Shown here: positions 8,615-14,397 of the stretch, one piece after another
Position numbering within the stretch: the first letter of the stretch is position 1
How the letters are laid out: each line of letters begins with the position of its first letter
DNA from: a virus
Strand: one strand, 5' to 3'
IMG/VR virus record: IMGVR_UViG_3300009156_000050
Coordinates: 1 to 42,398 of that record
Length of the DNA: 42,398 nucleotides
Translations under genes and position numbers: made by a program
The notes under the pieces: generated by a model
What the model saw: the letters and a program-made list of their open reading frames with translations, nothing else
Databases searched by the model: none
Told to the model about the DNA's origin: nothing

Positions 8615-8884
8615 CTAATTTTCCTCTTCGGAAGCTACGGCGAGGCCTCTCATATAATCACTGAGACCTTCCATTGCCTTTGTTCCTGGTTGTACATCCG
8701 TCAATTGGATGCGACCGAATTGAATATCCGCCGCGTCTTCCTTCAAGTCTTCGAGTACTTTTAGATCTTCGGATTCGTTTTTTCCTGTTTCTTCGGCCAC
8801 CTTTCCAATAAAGAAATCGCACAGACGTTCTACACGCCCAGCGAATTCTTTAATCTGGATTGTCCTCGTCTTTGTCGTCGTCAC
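8615..8884 (-). CDS. Small helical hypothetical protein
   Basis: An 89-residue charged, mostly helical protein starting at a GTG with GGGGAA upstream. It lies between the DUF6353-like gene and the 213-residue gene. A 7-bp inverted repeat (AAGAGGT/ACCTCTT, 8912-8939) sits just before its start without a U-run and could shape the leader. No family is recognised. Confidence 0.65.
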   Translation of the reverse strand: MTTTKTRTIQIKEFAGRVERLCDFFIGKVAEETGKNESEDLKVLEDLKEDAADIQFGRIQLTDVQPGTKAMEGLSDYMRGLAVASEEEN

Positions 8885-8952
8885 TCGGTTCCCCTTCTGG
8901 TGTTACCAGCATAAGAGGTTGTTTCTCTCGATTACCTCTTTCTATTACAATC

Positions 8953-9594
8953 CTAGGAAAGAGGTTCCGGTTCTGGGAGATCCAGTAGATAGCCATCACG
9001 AGTTCTCGTGACCCCCGCGCCCCCAATGTTCGTCCAACCCCACTTATGGTCGGTGTGATTAGAGGCGAGGCCAACAAGATCCATGAGATCGGCAACTGTC
9101 GCTTCATCATATTTCTCCACCACGTTGTATAGTTGGTCGATGACTTCTTCTGCTTCGACTCTTGATGACAACAGAATCTCGTCGAAGTCGTGTCGGGCAC
9201 GTGCTTGACGGCTCATTGCTCTTTGGGACGAAGTAAATGAACTCGGTCGCTGAGCAGCCGAAAACCCACTGTAGTTGACGTAACCGTACCTACCAGACTG
9301 CGGCGGGGTTGTTCCTCGATATCGGCGAGATTCTCCAAGAAGCAGTCGTTCAAGACCAGAATGCACCGTCTCGATAACCATGTCCTTTGCTTCTGGAAGC
9401 AACACGTCCAGCACAGCATAAGTCATGGCTGTCTTGAGATCTCCTGCGACAAACGAATCCGTGAATCTCTTTCGGAGAGATTTCTTCTTTCGGACGGTCT
9501 CACCCGTAGTGACTCTCCGAATATCCTTTTCATCTATGGGTTTAGCGCCCCTTTTACTTGCTTGACTGTTAGGTGGAAAGTCAGGATTCTCCAT
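8953..9594 (-). CDS. Conserved phage protein near DUF6353 genes
   Basis: A 213-residue protein. Basic N-terminus (K-K-K-S-L-R-K-R-F at about 36-44), then A-V-L-D-V-L-L-P-E-A-K-D-M-V-I-E-T-V near 61, a Gly/Ser/Tyr-rich linker, and a C-terminal domain with H-D-F-D-E-I, E-A-E-E-V-I-D-Q-L, and K-W-G-W-T-N-I-G-G-A-G-V-T-R-T-R-D-G-Y-L-L-D-L-P. I recall the pattern as a conserved actinophage family without a function. It is the first gene after terminator 9619-9647; I found no copy of the 25-bp promoter before it. Confidence 0.75.
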   Translation of the reverse strand: MENPDFPPNSQASKRGAKPIDEKDIRRVTTGETVRKKKSLRKRFTDSFVAGDLKTAMTYAVLDVLLPEAKDMVIETVHSGLERLLLGESRRYRGTTPPQSGRYGYVNYSGFSAAQRPSSFTSSQRAMSRQARARHDFDEILLSSRVEAEEVIDQLYNVVEKYDEATVADLMDLVGLASNHTDHKWGWTNIGGAGVTRTRDGYLLDLPEPEPLS

Positions 9595-9618
9595 TTATCC
9601 CTTGAAATAGGAGACCGG

Positions 9619-9647
9619 AAAAAAAGGAGAGCCCATGTGGGCCCTCC
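9619..9647 (-). terminator. Intrinsic terminator
   Basis: On the minus strand a 9-bp GC-rich stem (GGAGGGCCC/GGGCTCTCC, loop ACAT) is followed by seven Ts. It lies just after the 9656-9919 gene. Confidence 0.85.
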
Positions 9648-9655
9648 CTTTGTAA

Positions 9656-9919
9656 CTAATCCGTTTTGGATTCGTCGTTGTCTTCTTCCTTTTTCTTCTC
9701 GTACCAAGCTACCGCCTGGTTGAAGCGCTCCTCGATGTGCTTTGAAGCGTGGTCGAGAGCGATCGATCCGAACACTAGACTTCCTGCTGTGGCTCGAACT
9801 GCATCGAAGTTCGTCACAACATTGGTATTGTTCGCGATCACATCGTTGACCACTTTCGTTACACCAAGGCCGCCCACAATCTGGACGGCGAACTTGGCAA
9901 GAGAAAGTGAACTAGACAT
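9656..9919 (-). CDS. Small membrane-associated hypothetical protein
   Basis: An 87-residue protein with Gly-rich hydrophobic stretches (I-V-G-G-L-G-V-T-K-V-V; A-G-S-L-V-F-G-S-I-A-L) and a charged C-terminal helix ending in E-D-N-D-E-S-K-T-D. I chose the second ATG (9919) because GGAG lies 6 bases upstream; the ATG at 9925 directly touches GGAG. It forms a monocistronic unit: 25-bp promoter at 9947-9971, gene, terminator at 9619-9647. Function unknown. Confidence 0.7.
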   Translation of the reverse strand: MSSSLSLAKFAVQIVGGLGVTKVVNDVIANNTNVVTNFDAVRATAGSLVFGSIALDHASKHIEERFNQAVAWYEKKKEEDNDESKTD

Positions 9920-9946
9920 TGACATCTCCTATCTAGATTAGTTTCA

Positions 9947-9971
9947 TTATAGGGCATGTTTACGCTGCGAA
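9947..9971 (-). promoter_or_regulatory. 25-bp promoter element, copy 1
   Basis: TCGCAG, 13 bases with C at position 7, TATAAT, then GAAAC. It precedes the 9656-9919 gene. Confidence 0.8.
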
Positions 9972-9973
9972 GC

Positions 9974-10516
9974 TTAACTGACAACCTCTATCTCCCCAGC
10001 TGCCAAACGCGGACCAATTTTCTGAGCCTCCTCCGGAGACATCTCCTCGATTTCCTTCTTGGTTATGACTGTCGGTTTCGACGTTCCGGGAATTGCCGTA
10101 AGATCGGGTTTGCTCTCACCTCTCTCGCCTTCCACGACCCTTGCCGCTTCGTCTGCCATTCCGGCGGGAATAATCCCGTTGACGAACTCGATTGCCGAAT
10201 CAGTGTTTGTAACGAGCTCCATGAACAGCGATGAATAAGCCTCGGTCGAAACAAACTCGTCCCTCAACTCTTGGCTCTTGATGAACCTCTTACCGTCGGG
10301 GGATCGCTTACCGTACGAGGTCAAGATTATGTTCTTGAATTCTTTGATTATGCTCTGATTGTCTTCAGCATCGACGATTCGTTGTAACGCCTCTGACAGA
10401 CCATCCTTATGACTCATCTCGAGTTCAACCAGCTCAGCCTTGGACAGGTGAAAGAAGAAATCCTCGCTCACCGTCTCGCCGTTGAAATCCTCATAAGTGA
10501 TCGTCTTCTTGAGCAC
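9974..10516 (-). CDS. Conserved phage protein, possible tail-assembly-like
   Basis: A 180-residue protein with Y-E-D-F-N-G at residue 8, F-F-F-H-L-S-K-A-E-L-V-E-L-E, Y-G-K-R-S-P-D-G-K-R-F-I-K, T-E-A-Y-S-S-L-F-M-E-L, and F-V-N-G-I-I-P-A. I know the pattern from phage proteins sometimes labelled tail assembly chaperone. Here it sits in the accessory region far from the tape measure, and a better chaperone candidate exists at 30640-31182, so I leave the role open. The GTG start has GGAGAAGGGAG upstream. No own terminator is seen; promoter copy 1 follows immediately. Confidence 0.6.
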   Translation of the reverse strand: MLKKTITYEDFNGETVSEDFFFHLSKAELVELEMSHKDGLSEALQRIVDAEDNQSIIKEFKNIILTSYGKRSPDGKRFIKSQELRDEFVSTEAYSSLFMELVTNTDSAIEFVNGIIPAGMADEAARVVEGERGESKPDLTAIPGTSKPTVITKKEIEEMSPEEAQKIGPRLAAGEIEVVS

Positions 10517-10548
10517 TTTTACTTATTACTCCCTTCTCCTCGAGAGAT

Positions 10549-10800
10549 CTATGGTAATTCTCCTCTTGGATCTTGCAGCTTGATCGATATCACTTCTCTG
10601 ATGCCGTCGATGTACTCGTAGACCTCGATCGGCTCCATTCCGAGTTCTTGAAGGAGATTTATCGCCGCCTCAATTTCGTACTTGACCTCGGCGACGGCAC
10701 TCGTTGTGCAAGCCCCTTCAATCGGCCAGAAATTTCGAGTGATAATTCGAATATGGATGATGGGCGAAGTCGATTGCCATGCACGGTCTCTGATCCGGAG
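10549..10800 (-). other. Reading frame without a start; possible +1 frameshift extension
   Basis: The minus-strand frame is open for 83 codons from 10800 to a TAG at 10549, but has no early ATG, GTG or TTG. The part after the upstream stop reads E-G-A-C-T-T-S-A-V-A-E-V-K-Y-E-I-E then E-L-G-M-E-P-I-E-V-Y-E-Y-I-D-G-I-R-E, which looks like genuine protein. The 10718-11575 gene ends G-A-T-T-G-A; slipping forward one base there (+1) would continue into this frame. Alternatives are an ATT start, a short product from the internal ATG (29 residues), or a sequence error. Confidence 0.4.
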
Positions 10801-11575
10801 TCATCGTTGCGGAGATCTTGACCTCGACTCGATCGTTCGCATTCCAGCCGACATGATCCGAATATGACGTCGGAGGCAAGCCGAGCTCGTCATAGAACTC
10901 GCTCAAGCTGACATGCATGAAGTTGAGCAACTCGTGATTGACCTTGTTCTCGGCTCGTTTGATCTCCTCGACCGTGCTCTGGAAATATCGCCCACTGTGC
11001 AGATCGAAGCAGAGAACTTCACCGGCTCCGGCGATGATGACTTCTCGATTGTTCGGAGGATGCTTGGTCACTCTCTCCTGAGCGATATCGTCTCTGACCT
11101 TCTGCTCTTCCCGTTCACCGATCCTGTCGAACACCTTCCGCTTGTACTCCTGCAGAGATCTCTCCGAGATTGCCGAAGCGACCGTAAGGGCGGCGATCTT
11201 CGACGATGTGATCCTGTGCGCCATGACGATGCAGGTGATCGTGACGGCACAAGTGGTCGCCGGTGGAATATACGCCTTCCAAACCAGCTTGGCCTTCCTG
11301 GTCCTTGTCAGCTTCTCGTCGAATGGAGCCTTGACATCATCTTCGGTCAGTTTTTCGTCCGAAGTCGCCCATTGCTTTGCAACTTCTTCCGCCTTCTTCG
11401 CCGCCATCTTTCGCTCTTCTTCGGCGATCATGTCTGCAGCTCTGAATGTGGCTCGTCCTGTCAAGACCGCGGTTGCAACGGTTCCGACCACCGCGATACT
11501 CGACAAAATGGTAGGAGAATTCTCATTCAGGAGGAACTTTGCTTGCTGAGCTTTTTGAGCCAACCCAAGAATCAT
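10718..11575 (-). CDS. DUF6353-like membrane protein, copy B
   Basis: A 285-residue protein laid out like the copy at 7661-8602: an N-terminal hydrophobic segment (S-S-I-A-V-V-G-T-V-A-T-A-V-L-T-G-R-A-T-F), a second near residue 105 (A-T-T-C-A-V-T-I-T-C-I-V-M-A), a serially similar I-A-A-L-T-V-A-S-A-I-S-E-R-S-L-Q-E-Y block, and V-N-H-E-L-L-N-F-M-H-V-S-L-S-E-F-Y-D-E-L-G-L before the final domain with V-G-W. Inferred paralogue; role unknown. GAGAGG precedes the ATG. It follows the 48-residue membrane peptide gene, and both are read from promoter copy 2. Confidence 0.7.
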   Translation of the reverse strand: MILGLAQKAQQAKFLLNENSPTILSSIAVVGTVATAVLTGRATFRAADMIAEEERKMAAKKAEEVAKQWATSDEKLTEDDVKAPFDEKLTRTRKAKLVWKAYIPPATTCAVTITCIVMAHRITSSKIAALTVASAISERSLQEYKRKVFDRIGEREEQKVRDDIAQERVTKHPPNNREVIIAGAGEVLCFDLHSGRYFQSTVEEIKRAENKVNHELLNFMHVSLSEFYDELGLPPTSYSDHVGWNANDRVEVKISATMTPDQRPCMAIDFAHHPYSNYHSKFLAD

Positions 11576-11722
11576 CTATAGACCTCTCACTTTGACGGGC
11601 TTTCGCATTTCCCGGATGAAGATCCAGATCAACCAAAATCCGAAGGTGATTATGGTCATTAGACAGTCACCCAGAAACCTGAAGAAACCGTACCGGTTCT
11701 GCTGAACGATAATTACGTACAT
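11576..11722 (-). CDS. 48-residue membrane peptide
   Basis: A frame of 49 codons with an excellent ribosome site (AGGAGG, 4 bases before ATG). The peptide begins M-Y-V-I-I-V-Q-Q-N, then has a hydrophobic aromatic segment (T-I-I-T-F-G-F-W-L-I-W-I-F-I, about residues 23-36) and a basic tail. Its TAG directly touches the start of the DUF6353-like gene. It is the first gene after the hairpin leader at 11733-11809. No family is recognised. Confidence 0.7.
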   Translation of the reverse strand: MYVIIVQQNRYGFFRFLGDCLMTIITFGFWLIWIFIREMRKPVKVRGL

Positions 11723-11732
11723 ACCACCTCCT

Positions 11733-11809
11733 AAAAAATAAAACGATAAGGGCGCCGCCCCCGATCATCTGCCAGGGGCGGATAGCTCCCAAGACGGGAG
11801 CTTCACCTC
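11733..11809 (-). ncRNA. Two-hairpin leader with U-rich end
   Basis: Downstream of promoter copy 2 the minus strand forms two strong hairpins: AGCTCCC/GGGAGCT (11784-11802, loop of 5) and CCGCCCC/GGGGGCGG (11755-11781). A T-rich run at 11733-11744 follows, and then the AGGAGG of the next gene. The second hairpin plus U-run looks like an intrinsic terminator inside a 5' leader, so transcription into the 48-residue and DUF6353-like genes may be attenuated. It could instead simply end read-through from upstream. Confidence 0.6.
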
Positions 11810-11834
11810 ACTAAAGGCCAAGTTATCGCTGCGA
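11810..11834 (-). promoter_or_regulatory. 25-bp promoter element, copy 2
   Basis: TCGCAG, 13 bases with C at position 7, TTTAGT. The upstream hexamer starts directly after the TAA of the 11835-11942 gene. Confidence 0.65.
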
Positions 11835-11942
11835 TTACTCCTCTCCTTGCCGACAGTCCGGATCGTTTGGATCACATGCCGGATATACAGCCTCGTCTTC
11901 GACTTCCACTTCTTCCGTCTCGACCGTATCCGGTTCGTCCAT
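11835..11942 (-). CDS. 35-residue acidic Cys-containing peptide
   Basis: A peptide starting M-D-E-P-D-T-V-E-T-E-E, highly acidic, with C-D-P-N-D-P-D-C near the end, a possible metal-binding or disulfide pair. AGGAGG precedes the ATG at 11942. An upstream in-frame ATG would read through the promoter and structured RNA, so it is rejected. The gene is the only one read from promoter copy 3. Role unknown; an acidic DNA-mimic is possible but speculative. Confidence 0.6.
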   Translation of the reverse strand: MDEPDTVETEEVEVEDEAVYPACDPNDPDCRQGEE

Positions 11943-11962
11943 AGCGACCTCCTTTTGGAGAG

Positions 11963-12033
11963 AAAAAAAAGAGAGAGCCTGAAGGGTGCCGATGTCCTTC
12001 ATTGCAATGTCCTTAAGGCTGGACAACTCTCTC
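11963..12033 (-). ncRNA. 71-nt structured RNA element, copy A
   Basis: It begins GAGAGAG directly after the TATAAT-like hexamer of promoter copy 3 and ends CTCTCTC plus eight Ts. Inside are a stem TGTCC/GGACA closing the loop AGCCTTAA, a palindrome ATTGCAAT, and a stem TGAAGG/CCTTCA closing a loop with CATCGGCAC. A near twin lies at 12575-12645 with matching base changes in both stems. The AGCCT of the loop can also pair with AGGCT just before the closing arm, an alternative terminator fold. Likely an attenuator, riboswitch-like leader or processed small RNA. Confidence 0.7.
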
Positions 12034-12058
12034 ATAAGAGGGCATGTATTCTCTGCGA
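12034..12058 (-). promoter_or_regulatory. 25-bp promoter element, copy 3
   Basis: TCGCAG, 13 bases with C at position 7, TCTTAT. It starts immediately after the TAA of the 12059-12277 gene and drives RNA copy A. Confidence 0.65.
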
Positions 12059-12277
12059 TTAGGCGGCCTTCACCGTCGTTGCGTCTTCTTGGGGGAAAAG
12101 TCGCATCGCCTCAACGGCTCGAACCACGTTGGTCGCTTCTTCTTCGTCACGGAGACGATAGCCCACACAACGATGTCCATACCAGACGTACCAGAGATCG
12201 GGAGTACGTGTATGTCGAACCCAAATATACACTCCCTGTTCACGAAGCTCGCGGCACCATTTGTGTAGTTCGCTCAT
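12059..12277 (-). CDS. Small hypothetical protein
   Basis: A 72-residue protein starting M-S-E-L-H-K-W-C-R-E-L-R-E-Q-G-V-Y-I-W-V-R-H and including L-W-Y-V-W-Y-G-H-R-C-V-G-Y-R-L. The start at 12277 has GAGG 8 bases upstream; an alternative ATG at 12286 would overlap the upstream stop. It is the second gene of the unit read from promoter copy 4. No family recognised. Confidence 0.65.
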   Translation of the reverse strand: MSELHKWCRELREQGVYIWVRHTRTPDLWYVWYGHRCVGYRLRDEEEATNVVRAVEAMRLFPQEDATTVKAA

Positions 12278-12278
12278 A

Positions 12279-12554
12279 TCACTCATCCTCGAAATCGTGG
12301 GTCTTCTGATGGAATATCCCGCAGGGAACGAAACCCTTCTCATCGTCGATCCGAACGAAGCCGCGACGCATGACACTGGTCTGATAGCCGTCCTTGAAGT
12401 AGAACGTCTTCCCGTCTTGCATCGCAGACTCGAGTGAGAAACGAACGATGCAGCAGATGGGATAACCAAATCTTCGCCCTTTACGCCAATGGAACAGGAA
12501 CTGGTTGATCTTGCCCATGCGTGGAATGGTCATTGAAATATAGCCGTGATCCAT
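12279..12554 (-). CDS. Small Cys-Cys hypothetical protein
   Basis: A 91-residue protein with F-H-W-R-K-G-R-R-F-G-Y-P-I-C-C-I-V-R-F-S near residues 21-40 and V-P-C-G-I-F-H near 76. The pattern of a basic stretch followed by P-x-C-C-I is familiar from actinophage hypotheticals. AAAGGG precedes the ATG at 12554; a longer frame would run through the structured RNA and is rejected. It is the first gene behind RNA copy B. Confidence 0.7.
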   Translation of the reverse strand: MDHGYISMTIPRMGKINQFLFHWRKGRRFGYPICCIVRFSLESAMQDGKTFYFKDGYQTSVMRRGFVRIDDEKGFVPCGIFHQKTHDFEDE

Positions 12555-12574
12555 ACAGCCCTTTCTGAGAAAAG

Positions 12575-12645
12575 AAAAAAAGAGAGAGCCTGAGGGCGTG
12601 CCGATGACCCTCATCGCGATATCGTTAAGGCTCGATGACTCTCTC
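12575..12645 (-). ncRNA. 71-nt structured RNA element, copy B
   Basis: Same layout as copy A: GAGAGAG directly after promoter copy 4, then ATCG/CGAT closing the identical loop AGCCTTAA, palindrome ATCGCGAT, TGAGGG/CCCTCA closing a loop with CATCGGCAC, and CTCTCTC followed by seven Ts. Compared with copy A, paired positions change together (G-C to A-U, C-G to G-C, A-U to G-C), while loops are conserved, which supports an RNA structure under selection. Confidence 0.7.
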
Positions 12646-12670
12646 ATAATAGGGTAGGTAATTTCTGCGA
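12646..12670 (-). promoter_or_regulatory. 25-bp promoter element, copy 4
   Basis: TCGCAG, 13 bases with C at position 7, TATTAT. It drives RNA copy B and the genes at 12279-12554 and 12059-12277. Confidence 0.75.
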
Positions 12671-12675
12671 AAATG

Positions 12676-12731
12676 AAAAAAAGTGAAGAGCGGGGCCCTC
12701 ACAACCCCCTATCGGACGGATGACGCTCTTC
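12676..12731 (-). ncRNA. Candidate stand-alone small RNA (about 56 nt)
   Basis: It begins GAAGAGCG directly after promoter copy 5 and closes with CGCTCTTC, then AC and seven Ts. The next promoter (copy 4) starts only 5 bases later. There is no ribosome site and no gene between, so promoter plus terminator appear to make a short RNA. A frame starting at the ATG that overlaps the -10-like hexamer lacks a ribosome site and would run through the terminator and next promoter. Confidence 0.65.
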
Positions 12732-12756
12732 ATTAAAGGGTAGGGAATTTCTGCGA
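12732..12756 (-). promoter_or_regulatory. 25-bp promoter element, copy 5
   Basis: TCGCAG, 13 bases with C at position 7, TTTAAT. It sits 5 bases after the stop of the 12762-13214 gene. Confidence 0.7.
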
Positions 12757-12761
12757 TTCGT

Positions 12762-13214
12762 CTATATCTCCTCGAAGATTCTGAAGTCTCCCTTAGGACG
12801 ACGAAAGATCTTCCCCTTGGCATCCGGAAGTTTTCCGTACAGATGAGCTGATAAATCGGTGTCTGAGATGCCATGAGCTCGAGCTGCTTGTTGTTGATTG
12901 AAATATCCCACGTTATCGCTCGGCTTTTTTCTGCCAAAATATCCACCCACGTAACTACCATCATCCACGACTATGACGGGATTCCCACGTCTGAAATCTT
13001 TGGGAACCGAAACTTCTCTGAGATTGCTGGGTGGACCAGTAAAGACGACAGTGGGCGCAGCAGGTGTGTTGAACGTAACGTATCGTTTCGTCACAACACA
13101 TCCGACGACGAAGGCTCCGGTAATAGCGATACCGGTGTAGATGCCCTGATTTCGTTTTACATGTGTTTTGGTCTTGCCGTATATCACTTTGATGTTTTCT
13201 CTACCGAATTTCAT
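12762..13214 (-). CDS. Membrane protein with DNA-binding-like C-terminus
   Basis: A 150-residue protein. Basic N-terminus, one membrane segment (about residues 24-42: Y-T-G-I-A-I-T-G-A-F-V-V-G-C-V-V), a linker, and a C-terminal region N-Q-Q-Q-A-A-R-A-H-G-I-S-D-T-D-L-S-A-H-L-Y-G, resembling the helix-turn-helix modules (NUMOD-like) that phages place at protein ends. The start at 13214 has AGGAG 8 bases upstream; longer frames have no ribosome site. It would combine membrane anchoring with nucleic acid recognition, a tentative reading. Confidence 0.65.
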   Translation of the reverse strand: MKFGRENIKVIYGKTKTHVKRNQGIYTGIAITGAFVVGCVVTKRYVTFNTPAAPTVVFTGPPSNLREVSVPKDFRRGNPVIVVDDGSYVGGYFGRKKPSDNVGYFNQQQAARAHGISDTDLSAHLYGKLPDAKGKIFRRPKGDFRIFEEI

Positions 13215-13262
13215 ACTTCTTACTCCTTTCGATATGGTAACAATATGTGACAACAACTTCTC

Positions 13263-13287
13263 ATAATAGGCTATGTTTTGTTGGCGA
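13263..13287 (-). promoter_or_regulatory. 25-bp promoter element, copy 6
   Basis: TCGCCA (diverged), 13 bases with C at position 7, TATTAT. It precedes the 12762-13214 gene. Confidence 0.65.
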
Positions 13288-13306
13288 TAGAGAAAACAGA
13301 TAGGGC

Positions 13307-13642
13307 TTATAGCAGGGAAAATAGGTAGAATATCCCCGCAATTACCAGCAAAAATGCGCTTGGGACGGCCACATCCATGATGTTGTCGAACCAATGGATT
13401 GGCTTCTTGTCGACGAAGGCGTAGATCGTCTGCTCGATCTCTCGAATCAGGTAATATCCAATCGCGACTGCAATGCCGTAGAACTCGGCGCCATGTCCGA
13501 CTGAATATGCGATCAATCCGACGACTAGGGCGATGATGACCGCGAAGACCGTATGGGCGATCCAGGTCTTCCAGTCGGGTCCGTGCGTCCATTCTGAGAT
13601 CTTGTCGCGGATATCTCGGCGGCGTTCCGCTTGCGTTCTCAT
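13307..13642 (-). CDS. Three-segment membrane protein
   Basis: A 111-residue protein with a charged N-terminus (R-T-Q-A-E-R-R-R-D-I-R), the pattern D-W-K-T-W-I-A-H, and three hydrophobic segments near residues 32-52, 56-70 and 88-110. I recall similar proteins in actinophages annotated only as membrane proteins; three segments of this size also fit some holins. The start ATG at 13642 has TTGGAGG upstream. It is the last gene of the operon read from promoter copy 7. Confidence 0.7.
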   Translation of the reverse strand: MRTQAERRRDIRDKISEWTHGPDWKTWIAHTVFAVIIALVVGLIAYSVGHGAEFYGIAVAIGYYLIREIEQTIYAFVDKKPIHWFDNIMDVAVPSAFLLVIAGIFYLFSLL

Positions 13643-13644
13643 GA

Positions 13645-13866
13645 TTATGTCCTCCAACCAACCACAAATGCCGGTTGTCTTCGATGTTCCCCGAATCGAT
13701 TCTTTCGCCAGGGAGTGAGTAAGATTGCCTTTGACGCGTATTTGTTCCCTTCTCGATCATTCGTCCATGCGTTATCGATCATGGGCGCACCTTCACCTTG
13801 TCGGCACCAGGTCAAGATCAATCGTCCGAACCGTCGTCCTCGATAGGGTAAACTTTCTTCAGACAT
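13645..13866 (-). CDS. Small basic hypothetical protein
   Basis: A 73-residue basic protein, Y-R-G-R-R-F-G-R-L-I-L-T-W-C near the start and several Trp residues. GGGAGG lies directly before the ATG. Its stop is 2 bases before the next start, so translation is probably coupled. No family recognised. Confidence 0.6.
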   Translation of the reverse strand: MSEESLPYRGRRFGRLILTWCRQGEGAPMIDNAWTNDREGNKYASKAILLTPWRKNRFGEHRRQPAFVVGWRT

Positions 13867-13902
13867 CCTCCCTCTCCTTAGACGTTCTCATGACTCCCTT
13901 TC

Positions 13903-14130
13903 TTAAATCGGCGTTACAACGAGAAACGGGTCGTCCTCGACCTCTCCCCCCAGAAAAATGCCTCGAACGTGGTACACGTTGCCGGTTTCGGTCCAGATAG
14001 CAAAACGTTTCCCACCCATGAAGTCCACGCATAGCCATGGACCGGTATTTTGCATCTTGTATGGCACTGCCGCCGGGTACGCTGCCAACAGCAGATCCAG
14101 CCCTTGACGCGTTTTCGATATCTCAGCCAT
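13903..14130 (-). CDS. Small hypothetical protein
   Basis: A 75-residue protein with L-D-L-L-L-A-A-Y-P, W-L-C-V-D-F-M-G-G-K-R-F-A-I-W and a beta-rich appearance. GGTGG precedes the ATG, which overlaps the upstream membrane peptide gene by 8 bases. No family recognised. Confidence 0.6.
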   Translation of the reverse strand: MAEISKTRQGLDLLLAAYPAAVPYKMQNTGPWLCVDFMGGKRFAIWTETGNVYHVRGIFLGGEVEDDPFLVVTPI

Positions 14131-14230
14131 TTAGCCACCAAACCAGTAAGCCGGAAAGAAATCCGCCGATGTAACCGATACTGAACACGGCGAGTAGAGC
14201 TTGTTCGATTTTGTCGGGATGCTTCTTCAT
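14123..14230 (-). CDS. 35-residue membrane peptide
   Basis: A frame of 36 codons whose ATG overlaps the upstream stop (ATGA). After a basic start (M-K-K-H-P-D-K) comes one hydrophobic segment (about residues 11-33) ending W-W-L-N-G. Overlaps at both ends with neighbours support translation as part of this operon. Role unknown. Confidence 0.6.
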   Translation of the reverse strand: MKKHPDKIEQALLAVFSIGYIGGFLSGLLVWWLNG

Positions 14231-14397
14231 ATCTTCTCTTTTGCCACGTGGATGATTACTTGTCGAAGTGTGTCTCCTCCAAAATATACGATCATGATTC
14301 CGACGACGTTCCTGCCCAGAGCATCGACAACCCCGCTGTAATCGACCGGCTCGCTCTTGGGCACCTCTTCCTTATTTGGCTCCGGATCCTTCACCAT
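14227..14397 (-). CDS. 56-residue hypothetical protein
   Basis: A short protein: charged Pro/Glu-rich start (M-V-K-D-P-E-P-N-K-E-E), then a hydrophobic C-terminal half (V-V-G-I-M-I-V-Y-F-G-G). I chose the ATG at 14397 with AGGTGAAA upstream; it overlaps the preceding gene by 26 bases. A longer frame to 14493 lies wholly inside that gene and is less likely. Confidence 0.6.
   Translation of the reverse strand: MVKDPEPNKEEVPKSEPVDYSGVVDALGRNVVGIMIVYFGGDTLRQVIIHVAKEKI

Noticed and set aside
8912-8939. Hairpin AAGAGGT/ACCTCTT as a terminator
   Set aside because: No T-run follows on either strand, so I note it only as a possible leader fold.
8850-9200. Minus-strand frame of 116 codons overlapping the 8953-9594 gene
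   Set aside because: Out of frame with a conserved-looking protein and with poor composition; the conserved frame explains the region.
9974-10516. Naming this gene tail assembly chaperone outright
   Set aside because: A better positioned chaperone exists at 30640-31182 and this gene lies in the accessory region; I kept only a cautious call.
12644-12964. Minus-strand frame through promoters 4 and 5
   Set aside because: It crosses a gene end, two promoter elements and a terminator, and has no ribosome site.
12762-13760. Long 332-codon version of the 12762-13214 gene
   Set aside because: The extra N-terminal part overlaps the membrane protein gene at 13307-13642 and promoter copy 6; the ATG at 13214 has a good ribosome site.
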